Shown piece by piece: positions 16,515-24,702 of a stretch of DNA of 64,000 bases. The stretch is from Neisseria mucosa (GTDB lineage Bacteria; Pseudomonadota; Gammaproteobacteria; Burkholderiales; Neisseriaceae), in NCBI RefSeq assembly GCF_003044445.1, contig NZ_POWX01000004.1, positions 105,817 to 169,816 on the forward strand, in the 5' to 3' direction. The position numbers were made by a program, and so were the translations under genes. Position 1 is the first letter of the stretch. Every line of letters starts with the position of its first letter. Under the pieces are notes generated by a model that was not told the DNA's origin, ran no database searches, and worked only from the letters and a program-made list of their open reading frames with translations.

Positions 16515-19500
16515 ATGCAGTATTTCTGCCTACTCATCCCCATCCTCATTGGCTATTTTCTTGACGAAATGACCGTCGGCGTCATTTTCGGCTCCCTTTT
16601 ATGGTTGTTTGCGCGGGAACTCGGCAAGCCGCATCAGGAAGAACATGATGCAAAACTGCAAAATCTGGAAAAAGAAATCGAGTTGCTGAAGCAGCGTTTG
16701 ACGGCTTTGGAACAAGAAACCGTTCATGATGAAGCAGAAGTCGGGCAGGCGCGGAAACTGCGTGCTGTTTTGTCCGAACATGTCGACAATATTCAGACGA
16801 CCTCTGCGCCGCTTCATGAGAAGGTTGAATCTTTGGCAACGGCGGACAATACGCCCGTCGAGCCGCACATCGAACCGGTCGTCGCGCCCTCTTTTTCTAC
16901 ACCTGTTCCCCCTGTTTCCGCTGAATCTCCCGTACAGTCCGAACCTGCTTTGCACGCAGACAGCGTGGAAACGCCTGCCCAAGTTTCCGCTATTCAAGAG
17001 GACGTACTCGAACAAGACGCGCCTGCCTTGCTGACGTCGTCTGAAAATACATCATTAGAAACCGCAGACGCAGATTCTCGTGAAACCGTTATCCATAAGG
17101 AAGAAGGTTTCGATTTCAAATTCTCCGAAAATCCGATTGTCGCTTGGTTCCTGCGCGGCAATCCGCTGCTGAAAACCGGTATCGTGGTGCTGTTCCTCGG
17201 CTTGGCGTTCCTTTTGCGCTATGCCTCCGAGCGGATTCATGTGCCGGTGGAAATGCGTTATCTGACAGTTGCAGGCGCGGGTCTGGCGGCGGTCGTCGGC
17301 GGCTGGAAGCTGCAAAGCCGCAAACGCGAATACGGCTTGATATTGCAGGGCTTCGGCGTGGCGGTGATGTATCTGACCTCTTTAGCAGCGTTGAAACTGC
17401 ATCCGCTCTTGCCCGCACCGATCGTGTTCGTGCTGATGGTGGCAATGGTTGTATTGATGGCGTTGCTGGCAATCAGGCAAAACGCGCAGATTATGGCGCA
17501 GGTTGCCTTGGTCGGCGGTCTGGCGGCGCCCATCCTGACATCCGACGGCAGTGGCAATTATTTGGTGCTGTTTTCCTACCTTTCCCTGCTCAATGCCGGC
17601 GTAGCGGCGATTGCTTGGTTTAAGGCATGGCGGCCGCTGAACCTGACGGGTTTTGCCGGAACTTTCTCCATCGCCGCGTTGTGGGGCATGCAAAGCTATA
17701 CGCCGCAGCATTTCGCCACTACCGAGCCTTTCCTGATTTACCACTGGCTGCTCTACACCTTCATTGCCTATTTGTTTGCCCGCCGCAAGCTGACGGAAAA
17801 CCGCGAAGACACGCTCGCGCCCGTTGCCGACAATGCGACGCTGGAAGAAATTTGGAACAGCCTCTGCTCCCACGGTCTGCGCGTCCACGTCCTTGACCAT
17901 ACTTTATTGTTCGGCACGATGGCGGCGGCGTTCGGACTGCAATACCGCATGGTGGAACACTGGCCGTCTGCGGACGCATTCTCCGCGCTGGGCTTCGCCG
18001 CCGTTTACGGACTTGCCGCGCTGATGCTGAAACGGCAACAGGGTTTGTATATCCTGCGTCAGGCGTTTTTTACTCTGTCGCTGCTGTTCCTCACGCTCGC
18101 CGTTCCGCTTTACTTTGAACGCGGCAACACCGTCATCCTGTGGACGGTAGAATCCGCACTCGTGTATTTCTTCGGACTGCGCCAACAGCGTCCGCATATG
18201 CGTTTGGGTGCGCTCGTCGTTTATCTGCTGGCGGCGCTGATCCAGCTGAGCGGTTATCAACCGGGAGAAACCACCATCCTGCAAGGTCAATGGTTCACCA
18301 CCCTACTGACCCTGTTCGGCGGTGCGGCAATTTACCTGCAATGGCATCTCTACCGCCGTAAAGGCTCTGCGCAATGGGAACAGACGCTTCAAGACGCAGC
18401 TCTCTGCGCCGCCCTGTTCTACACATCCATCCTGCCTTTGCTGTTTTTCGCGGAACGCGGCAGCATCATCGTTTTCTCTGCTTTGGTGGCGGCTTGGGCG
18501 TTCTGCCGACGCAAGGGCAAGTCGGACGTGTTCAGCACATTCGCCTTGGGCAATGCAATCTTTATTCTGTTCTTCCAAGCCTCGATTAATGATGAACCCT
18601 ACGGCTTTTTGACACACTGGCATCTTTTCGCTGCTGCGCCGCTGCTGTTTGCCGCTGCCTACATGCTGCAATATCCGCGCGTCCAAACCGAAGCATCTGA
18701 AAACCGAGACAAACAAGACCAAACCCTCCCGTTCTCGCAGATTGCAGGCTGGGCTATCCTCGTTATCGCCCTGATGCTGGGCGGCTTCGCCACCTATACC
18801 CAATGGACGGGCGAAGAAACCCTGTTTATCGAGCTTTGGGCATTGCCGATATTCACTACCTTGCTGTTGCTTGCCAACCGTTTGAACTGGAAAGAGCTTT
18901 TTCAGACGACCTTGGCATTCATGCCCCTGTTTGCCCTGCACTTTATCGGCTATCACCTCGAACACCTATGGACTGCCGCCGCAGCCTTGCCGCTTGCCGC
19001 CGCTACCGTGTTGAACTTCGTCATCCTGAATAACCGCCAAACCAATGCGCCTATCGGCTTGCACAAACTCAACATCATCCTGATCGGCATCCTTTGGTCG
19101 CTTTGGGCAGGAATGTATGTCGGCGATCGTCTCGACGGCGTTTGGTCGCAGCTCTCGTGGCTTGCCGTACCGCTGATCATGTGGGTCGTCCTCCATACGC
19201 AGCGGCAGCGCGACTTTTTCAGACGACATCAAGCTGCCTATCAGCATTTCGCCCTGCCGATAGCCGCCCTTGCATCGGCAAGTTGGATGATATGGACGAA
19301 CTTCTCCACCCCGTTCCAACCCGCGCCGTTGCCGTATATCCCGCTGCTTAACCCGCTGGAACTCGCCTGCGCCGGAATGCTGTGGTTTGCCCTGAAGTCC
19401 CTGCCCGAAGCCCTGCCTGCGGAATACCGCCGCGTGAACGCGCCCGGCGTCGCCGCCCTCGCATTCATGGTCATCAGCGCGGGTGTGATGCGCCTGTGGC

Positions 19501-19820
19501 ACTTCTACGACGGCATCACTTGGCAACTCGACATCATGCTCCAATCCTTCGGACTGCAAGCCAGCCTCTCCGTCGTCTGGGCAGTTACCGCCATCATCCT
19601 CATGGTGTACGGCAACCGTCGCAAACTGCGCCCCTTCTGGATAACCGGCGCGGCGCTGATGGCGATTGTCGTCGTCAAGCTCTTCCTCATCGAGCTTTCC
19701 AACAGCGGCGGCATCGCCCGCATTGCCTCTTTCATCATCGTCGGCGTATTGTTGCTCTTGGTCGGCTGGTTCGCGCCCGTTCCGCCGAAAGCGGTGGAAA
19801 ACGAAGAGGACAAAGCATAG
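16515..19820 (+). CDS. Large DUF2339 multi-pass membrane protein
   Basis: This protein of about 1100 residues starts with a hydrophobic helix (residues 1-30), a coiled-coil (EEHDAKLQNLEKEIELLKQRL) and an acidic, Ser/Thr-rich linker to about residue 200, then more than 25 closely packed hydrophobic segments to the end. This is the layout of DUF2339 membrane proteins, whose function is unknown. ATG 16515 follows GGACAGG at good spacing; in-frame ATG 16455 is possible, but a TACAAT box between the two suggests that the promoter lies there. Two uptake sequences fall in the linker (near 16795 and 17037), one in a loop near 18901. No neighbour suggests a partner. Confidence 0.82.
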   Translation: MQYFCLLIPILIGYFLDEMTVGVIFGSLLWLFARELGKPHQEEHDAKLQNLEKEIELLKQRLTALEQETVHDEAEVGQARKLRAVLSEHVDNIQTTSAPLHEKVESLATADNTPVEPHIEPVVAPSFSTPVPPVSAESPVQSEPALHADSVETPAQVSAIQEDVLEQDAPALLTSSENTSLETADADSRETVIHKEEGFDFKFSENPIVAWFLRGNPLLKTGIVVLFLGLAFLLRYASERIHVPVEMRYLTVAGAGLAAVVGGWKLQSRKREYGLILQGFGVAVMYLTSLAALKLHPLLPAPIVFVLMVAMVVLMALLAIRQNAQIMAQVALVGGLAAPILTSDGSGNYLVLFSYLSLLNAGVAAIAWFKAWRPLNLTGFAGTFSIAALWGMQSYTPQHFATTEPFLIYHWLLYTFIAYLFARRKLTENREDTLAPVADNATLEEIWNSLCSHGLRVHVLDHTLLFGTMAAAFGLQYRMVEHWPSADAFSALGFAAVYGLAALMLKRQQGLYILRQAFFTLSLLFLTLAVPLYFERGNTVILWTVESALVYFFGLRQQRPHMRLGALVVYLLAALIQLSGYQPGETTILQGQWFTTLLTLFGGAAIYLQWHLYRRKGSAQWEQTLQDAALCAALFYTSILPLLFFAERGSIIVFSALVAAWAFCRRKGKSDVFSTFALGNAIFILFFQASINDEPYGFLTHWHLFAAAPLLFAAAYMLQYPRVQTEASENRDKQDQTLPFSQIAGWAILVIALMLGGFATYTQWTGEETLFIELWALPIFTTLLLLANRLNWKELFQTTLAFMPLFALHFIGYHLEHLWTAAAALPLAAATVLNFVILNNRQTNAPIGLHKLNIILIGILWSLWAGMYVGDRLDGVWSQLSWLAVPLIMWVVLHTQRQRDFFRRHQAAYQHFALPIAALASASWMIWTNFSTPFQPAPLPYIPLLNPLELACAGMLWFALKSLPEALPAEYRRVNAPGVAALAFMVISAGVMRLWHFYDGITWQLDIMLQSFGLQASLSVVWAVTAIILMVYGNRRKLRPFWITGAALMAIVVVKLFLIELSNSGGIARIASFIIVGVLLLLVGWFAPVPPKAVENEEDKA

Positions 19821-19836
19821 TCCAGTCCCCCAAAGC

Positions 19837-19880
19837 AAAGGTCGTCTGAAAACCGATTCAGGTTTTCAGACGACCTTTTT
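19837..19880 (+). terminator. Uptake-sequence hairpin terminator
   Basis: AAAGGTCGTCTGAAAACC is inverted against GGTTTTCAGACGACCTTT and followed by Ts, 16 bases after the DUF2339 gene and just before the convergent gene remnant. Confidence 0.85.
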
Positions 19881-19904
19881 TAACAGGGCAAACGTACCCG
19901 ACTG

Positions 19905-20234
19905 TTATTTCAGATGAATCGTCGGTTGATAGCCTTTTGCTTCTTCCGAACCATCAAACGGCACAACGACGCCGTCCGCGTATGTTACATAAGCTTTGTA
20001 TTTCACTGATACATCGCCTTTAGGATTCAGCGCGATAAATGGGAAAGCAGTAAATTCGCCCGCTTCCATACGGCCTTTGTAAGTAATGCTGACTATATTG
20101 CCTTCCTCATCTTTTTCTGTTTTATAGTGGATTAACTTTAAATCAGGACAAGGCGACGAAGCCCCGCAGACAGTACAAATAGTACGGCAAGGCGAGGCAA
20201 CGCCGTACTGGTTTAAAGTTAATCCACTATACAT
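19905..20234 (-). pseudogene. 3' remnant of a YcnI/DUF1775-like gene capped by a Correia element
   Basis: The open frame would give 109 residues, but the first 35-40 are translated from the Correia repeat (20123-20231). Only the last 70 residues look native, from KTEKDEEGN to the end IHLK. Blocks GEFTAFPFIALNPKG and KAYVTYADGVVVPFDG resemble the C-terminal half of YcnI-type (DUF1775) copper-binding periplasmic proteins. Signal peptide and metal-binding N-terminus are missing. The element seems to have replaced or cut off the 5' end. The YcnI match is from memory of the family and moderate; the truncation by the repeat is clear. Confidence 0.6.
20123..20231. repeat. Correia repeat enclosed element (NEMIS), short form
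   Basis: A 109-base element starts TATAGTGGATTAACTTTAAA and ends in the inverted copy TTTAAAGTTAATCCACTATA. The core (CAAGGCGACGAAGCC, GTACAAATAGTACGG, GGCGAGGCAACGCC) is the standard Correia sequence in the internally shortened version. It carries the TA target ends and covers the start of the YcnI-like remnant. Confidence 0.92.
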
Positions 20235-20360
20235 TACCGTTTTGTAGGAGAGTGGGAAGTGTACAGATTAATAGTATTACGGACGGTAGAGAGAAGGAAC
20301 GTGGGGATTATTAAGATTGGAAAAACAGCTTAAAACAAGACAGATCGCCTGAAAAGAGAT

Positions 20361-20395
20361 AAACTCACGCAAAATATTGAAAATTGCGTGAGTTT
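20361..20395 (+). promoter_or_regulatory. 12-base inverted repeat abutting the Fic gene ribosome site
   Basis: AAACTCACGCAA (20361-20372) and TTGCGTGAGTTT (20384-20395) form a perfect palindrome with an 11-base centre. The ribosome site GAGAGGG begins at the next base. It could be a dyad operator for a DNA-binding regulator (Fic carries a winged-helix tail) or an RNA hairpin affecting initiation. Confidence 0.65.
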
Positions 20396-20408
20396 GAGAG
20401 GGTTGATA

Positions 20409-21905
20409 ATGAAAGTAACCAAACCGCCGAAAGTAGAAGAGATTTTATTTGAGAATGTGCTAAAGAAAGTTACTGACTCGTTTTTACCGAATATGGAGCA
20501 AAAGCCGTACCAATTAGAAAATACGGCCGACGGGGCAGTCCGTCCGGAGACAGAAGAATCATTCCCATCCCGGACTGTTCAAATTCAAAGCCTGAATATC
20601 CCCATACCGGAAGAACAAGTATTGGCCGATGCTGAAAAATTATTCGAAGAAGGCTACTGCCTGATGACTACCCATAAAGCCACGGACGAAAAAGGCCGTT
20701 ATCTGTATTGGGATAAAATCAAACACAAATACGGCAAACAGGCGGAAAAGGTGTGGGCGGCAACCAAGATTAACCGTTTGGCAGGCAAGAAAAAGATTAC
20801 GGATTTTCAAAATCACGAATTCAGTTTCTGCGTGCCCGACACTATGCAATCATTATTGCATTTTATCGATAAGACCTGCGGCAGCCATATGATGCTTTCA
20901 GACGGCCTCAAGCTTCCTGAAGCTGATAAAAAAACCTTGATGATGGAAGAATCAATTACATCGGCGCAATTGGAAGGAGCAGCCACGACTAGGAAAGTTG
21001 CCAAAGCCTTATTGCATTTAAAGCGGCAAAAGCCAAAAGACAAACATGAAAAAATGATTGTGAATAACTACAGGTTGATGCAAAAGGTTGTCGAGTTGAA
21101 AAACGAGCTGTTAAGTATCGATCTGATTTTATCCCTGCACCGTATTGCAACCGAGGAAGCCATCGAAAACCAAGCCGTTTCCGGAGCGTTCCGTCAGACG
21201 GACGATATTCATATCGCCGATTATGATAGAAACCTTGTTTATCAGCCTCCAAAATGTTCCGAAGTACCGCAGCTGATGGAAACATTGTGCAATTTTGCCA
21301 ATACCGACCATGATGGTATTGAAAATCCTCTGTTTATTCATCCGGTTGTTAAAGCCGTTATGCTGCATTTCCTGACGGGGTATATCCACCCGTTCGGCGA
21401 TGGGAACGGCCGTACCGCACGCGCCTTGTTTTATTGGTTTATGCTGAAAAACGGTTATGGCTTGTTTGAATATATTTCCATCAGCCGATTGTTGAACCAA
21501 GCTCCGTCCAAATATGCCAAATCTTATCTTTATACCGAATATGATGATTTGGATATGACATATTTTATTTACTACCAACTGGATGTTATCAAGCGTGCCA
21601 TTTTAGATTTGCAGGCTTATGTGGAACGGGAATCGGCCAAACTGAAAAACTTTACCGCCGAAATTGCACAATTTGCAGAAAGGCATCAACTGAACAGCCG
21701 CCAAATTGAAATCTTGCAAACTGCCGTCCAAGACAAGGGACGGACTTTCAAGGTCAAAGACACCGCCGCACAATTCGATGTTGCCGAAAACACCGCACGC
21801 GCAGATTTAAACCGATTGGCGGCCCTGAAGTTGTTGGGGCGTCTTAAAGACGGAAACGCCATTCATTTTGTTGCATTAGGTGATTTGAAGGAAAGATTGA
21901 GGTAA
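20409..21905 (+). CDS. Fic-domain protein with N-terminal inhibitory motif and C-terminal winged helix
   Basis: This 498-residue protein is expected to transfer AMP from ATP to a hydroxyl side chain of a target. The catalytic motif HPFGDGNGRTAR lies near residues 327-338. An inhibitory S/T-x3-E-G/N motif (SAQLEG, about 185-190) sits N-terminal to it, making this a self-inhibited class II Fic protein, which normally needs no separate antitoxin. The C-terminus (QLNSRQIEILQTA to the end) looks like a winged-helix DNA-binding domain. ATG 20409 is chosen over the in-frame GTG 20388 because of GAGAGGG seven bases upstream. A single copy of the other-dialect uptake sequence GCCGTCTGAA falls at 20897-20906. 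The target is unknown. Confidence 0.9.
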   Translation: MKVTKPPKVEEILFENVLKKVTDSFLPNMEQKPYQLENTADGAVRPETEESFPSRTVQIQSLNIPIPEEQVLADAEKLFEEGYCLMTTHKATDEKGRYLYWDKIKHKYGKQAEKVWAATKINRLAGKKKITDFQNHEFSFCVPDTMQSLLHFIDKTCGSHMMLSDGLKLPEADKKTLMMEESITSAQLEGAATTRKVAKALLHLKRQKPKDKHEKMIVNNYRLMQKVVELKNELLSIDLILSLHRIATEEAIENQAVSGAFRQTDDIHIADYDRNLVYQPPKCSEVPQLMETLCNFANTDHDGIENPLFIHPVVKAVMLHFLTGYIHPFGDGNGRTARALFYWFMLKNGYGLFEYISISRLLNQAPSKYAKSYLYTEYDDLDMTYFIYYQLDVIKRAILDLQAYVERESAKLKNFTAEIAQFAERHQLNSRQIEILQTAVQDKGRTFKVKDTAAQFDVAENTARADLNRLAALKLLGRLKDGNAIHFVALGDLKERLR

Positions 21906-22003
21906 AAAAGAGTAAGCAGGTAGGTTGTACATGAATGTTCAACCTACCTCGCAAACTGACGGCAGATGAATTTTCAGACGACCTATTCTTTTCGATTTTG
22001 TAT

Positions 22004-22537
22004 TTACTCATCTGAAAACTCATCTTCATGCCGCAAGCTGCAGATAAAGGTTTTAAAATCGGGGGCAAGTTCGACTATTTCAAAATCCGATTCTTGTTCG
22101 ACAAATACTACTTTCGGCTCTCCGTCTTTTCCACACTCTCGATAGTCCAAGGCAAACAGGGCATGCCCTCCTGACGGGTCGTTGGCAAAATACACGCCGA
22201 TAGGCGGATATTCCCATTCTTCCAGCCAAAGTTTTTGCCCCATCTCACCGCACAGACTCCCTTCTTTTTCAAAACCGATTCCCGATACCTCGCAAATTTG
22301 CACATGATCTTTCGCCCACGAATTTCTCTGCGTGGTCGGAAAGCAGCTTTTAACAAATATCCCGCCGTTTTGTACTGCCATCAATTCAATAAAACTTTGC
22401 GGCAATTTATAGCCTAGCTCACTTTCTACGGCAGCCAAAATTTCAGGGGTAAACGGGGCTTCTTTGTAGTTTTCATCTGCCCAACTATTAGTTTTCCATA
22501 CGGAGGACAAATCAAAATCTTTAAAAACTTGGGACAT
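22004..22537 (-). CDS. SMI1/KNR4 (SUKH) family protein
   Basis: This 177-residue acidic protein matches the SUKH superfamily: the N-terminal block EILAAVESELGYKLPQSFIELMAVQNGG and the middle IGVYFANDPSGGHALFALDY are typical. Many SUKH proteins are immunity proteins to contact-dependent nuclease toxins. No toxin gene lies next to it; its neighbours are a Fic protein (convergent) and a pentapeptide-repeat protein (same strand, upstream by 390 bases). It may be an orphan immunity gene. Family assignment is strong, function is inferred. Confidence 0.85.
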   Translation of the reverse strand: MSQVFKDFDLSSVWKTNSWADENYKEAPFTPEILAAVESELGYKLPQSFIELMAVQNGGIFVKSCFPTTQRNSWAKDHVQICEVSGIGFEKEGSLCGEMGQKLWLEEWEYPPIGVYFANDPSGGHALFALDYRECGKDGEPKVVFVEQESDFEIVELAPDFKTFICSLRHEDEFSDE

Positions 22538-22607
22538 AATGTTCTTTCTTATTGATTTCAGCTATAAACAGGGGTTAGGTATCTATACCCGACTTTTACC
22601 GTCCGTC

Positions 22608-22702
22608 ATTCCCGCGCAGGCGGGAATCCAGAAGTTTGAAATTACAGCAGCCTTGAAATGTTCCCGAAATGCCAAGGTCTGGATTCCCGTCTGCGCAGGA
22701 AT
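22608..22702. repeat. NIME unit: dRS3-flanked repeat, copy 1
   Basis: ATTCCCGCGCAGGCGGGAAT (22608-22627) and ATTCCCGTCTGCGCAGGAAT (22683-22702) are dRS3-type 20-mers flanking a 55-base RS core. The second dRS3 has lost perfect symmetry. Confidence 0.85.
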
Positions 22703-22768
22703 GACTGCGACAGATTAAACAATCGAATCCGATCGGCAAGACAGTATCGACGCACTACCACCCCGTAG

Positions 22769-22795
22769 CGTGGGCTTTGCCCACGAAATCCGTTT
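22769..22795. repeat. CGTAGCGTGGGC hairpin element
   Basis: CGTAGCGTGGGCTTTGCCCACG is a small hairpin repeat. Relatives lie near 24587, 24652, 31529, 47960, 48029, 48197, 48268 and 54977. All are intergenic and some come in inverted pairs. Confidence 0.7.
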
Positions 22796-22853
22796 GAAAA
22801 CCTTGAACCAAAGAATAGCTATAAACCCGAACGGACAATGACTATTTCAAAAC

Positions 22854-22909
22854 AAAGGTCGTCTGAAAACGGACAGCAAGTTTCGCTAAAACGTTTTCAG
22901 ACGACCTTT
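22854..22909 (-). terminator. Uptake-sequence hairpin terminator
   Basis: An 18-base stem (AAAGGTCGTCTGAAAACG against its complement) with a 20-base loop lies 22 bases after the pentapeptide-repeat gene stop. Confidence 0.75.
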
Positions 22910-22930
22910 CAGGTAACAACTGCCTCTTAG

Positions 22931-24310
22931 TTAATTCCCCATAGATTTTTTGCCGGACAAATCGGCGATCTTATTCAACAAATCAAGCACCTTATCCGAT
23001 CCGAAATCATTGTCCGACTGCTTATCTGCCGATGAATTGTCGGGCAGATATTGACTATTGAGCAAACGATTTCGTATCTGGGTAAAGGTTTCCTGCACAT
23101 ATTCATCCGCTTTTTCCGGATTATTGAAGCTGGCGGCAGCATGCTGAGAGGCTTCAAGCAAACCACTACACAGTTCGATTTGGTGTTTCATATTGGAAAA
23201 ATGACGGACTTCCCCCAACAGATTTTTCTGATGGCGTAGACAGGTTGTGCCAATCAGCATTAGAGTGATGATAGGGAATGTGTAAAATAAAATATTGAAA
23301 TTTTGGGTGAGGAAAGAATCGGGAGCGCATAAAACGAATATACTGAAAATCAATAGTAAAATTATGGTGATAATGAACAAAGCAATACCTAACCGCTTGA
23401 ACCAACAGGCTGTATTTTCGTTATTTTTGATTTGGTTGTCGGTATTTTTTAAGGCATGAGCGAGTGAATTTCTAGCGTACTGAATTTGATTGCGCCATTG
23501 TAATTTTAATGACTTTTTCAGGTCTTCTAAACTTTGATTTTTCTCTTCCTCTATCTGTTTGATTTGTTTCTGTAGTTTGTCAATTTCTTCCTGATTTCCT
23601 CTACTATTAGACTCCGATTGTGTCTGTTCCAACCCTTTCTGTAAGAGTTGAATTTTATCCTCGAATAAGGATATTTGATTTTTTAGAGACTCATTCTCTA
23701 CTTTAACAATATCAAAATCGATATTTTCCGCAAATCTGATATGAATTAATTGATTTTCTTCTATAGTTGCACCTCCAAAGTCTGCACTATGAAAATTAGC
23801 CCCATGCAAATTTGCCCCTTGCAGTTGTGTGTTCCGAAAATTCGTTTCTTGACAGTTCGCATCTTGAAGGTTTGCATTTTCGAGATATGAATAGGTTATA
23901 CCTGTTTTAAAGAGATCTGCTTTCGTCAAATTTGCTTGAACTAGAGAGCTTTCCTCAATGTTTGCCTCACTAATATCCGCCCCGCTGAAATCTGCATCAA
24001 ATAAAATTGCCCAATAAAAATGGGTGTTTTTCAGATTTGCACCGCGAAAATCAGCTTGGCTCAAGTTTACGTCCCTAAAATACAATCCACTTAGGTTTGA
24101 ATAACTCAAATCTATTTTTGAGAGATCCTTCTCCCAAAAAGGAGGAACTACATATCTTGCCTCTGCATAATCTGAATCTAAGCCGCTTAAATCATATCCC
24201 GTAAAAACAGCTTGTTTACCTTCTTTGCCACCACTTGAAAGCCATAACTGATGGTCTTTCAGCATGGATACTGCGGTGTCCATGTCTATCTTCTTGTATG
24301 TTCGTTCCAT
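22931..24310 (-). CDS. Pentapeptide-repeat, coiled-coil, two-helix membrane protein
   Basis: This 459-residue protein has a short N-terminal region (1-60), about 24 pentapeptide repeats of the A(D/N)LxX type (62-185, e.g. ADFRGANLKN, ANLQDANCQE), a charged coiled coil (203-275), two membrane helices (about 308-328 and 339-357) and a helical cytoplasmic tail with SDKVLDLLNKIADLSGKK at the end. ATG 24310 follows TTTAGAGAAAATA; an upstream in-frame ATG (24337) lacks a ribosome site. It is clearly AT-rich compared with uvrD next door. Pentapeptide repeats fold as a right-handed helix that often binds protein or mimics DNA. No function is known to me for this layout. Confidence 0.8.
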   Translation of the reverse strand: MERTYKKIDMDTAVSMLKDHQLWLSSGGKEGKQAVFTGYDLSGLDSDYAEARYVVPPFWEKDLSKIDLSYSNLSGLYFRDVNLSQADFRGANLKNTHFYWAILFDADFSGADISEANIEESSLVQANLTKADLFKTGITYSYLENANLQDANCQETNFRNTQLQGANLHGANFHSADFGGATIEENQLIHIRFAENIDFDIVKVENESLKNQISLFEDKIQLLQKGLEQTQSESNSRGNQEEIDKLQKQIKQIEEEKNQSLEDLKKSLKLQWRNQIQYARNSLAHALKNTDNQIKNNENTACWFKRLGIALFIITIILLLIFSIFVLCAPDSFLTQNFNILFYTFPIITLMLIGTTCLRHQKNLLGEVRHFSNMKHQIELCSGLLEASQHAAASFNNPEKADEYVQETFTQIRNRLLNSQYLPDNSSADKQSDNDFGSDKVLDLLNKIADLSGKKSMGN

Positions 24311-24422
24311 TATTTTCTCTAAATTAATCGTAATCATTGGATTGACTTAAAAAAGTAATCCACTAACCTAAGCCGTAGATACGGTCGCCCCTCTCAAGCA
24401 TGGAAGCTAACCTACCGCCGTC

Positions 24423-24517
24423 ATTCCCGCGTAGGCGGGAATCCAGACCTCGGCATTTCGGGAACATTTCAAGGTTGCTGCAATTTCAAACTTCTGGATT
24501 CCCGCCTGCGCGGGAAT
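24423..24517. repeat. NIME unit: dRS3-flanked repeat, copy 2
   Basis: ATTCCCGCGTAGGCGGGAAT (24423-24442) and ATTCCCGCCTGCGCGGGAAT (24498-24517) flank an RS core that is close to the inverse of copy 1. Confidence 0.88.
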
Positions 24518-24586
24518 GACGGCGGAGGTTTCGGCAAAAATTGTTGTTCCCGTTTTCAAACGACCTTTTTCCTCTCGGTGTACATC

Positions 24587-24675
24587 GTAGCGTGGGCTTC
24601 GCCCACGATAATATTGGCTAAAAGAGGTCGTCTGAAATTTTGAGTTTGATTCGTGGGCAAAGCCCGCGCTACGGG
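24587..24675. repeat. Inverted pair of CGTAGCGTGGGC hairpins around an uptake sequence
   Basis: CGTAGCGTGGGCTTCGCCCACG near 24587-24608 is mirrored by CGTGGGCAAAGCCCGCGCTACG near 24653-24674, with AGGTCGTCTGAAA between them. It lies just downstream of uvrD. Confidence 0.7.
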
Positions 24676-24702
24676 TTTCAGACGACCCCTGCCATCTCCC
24701 TT

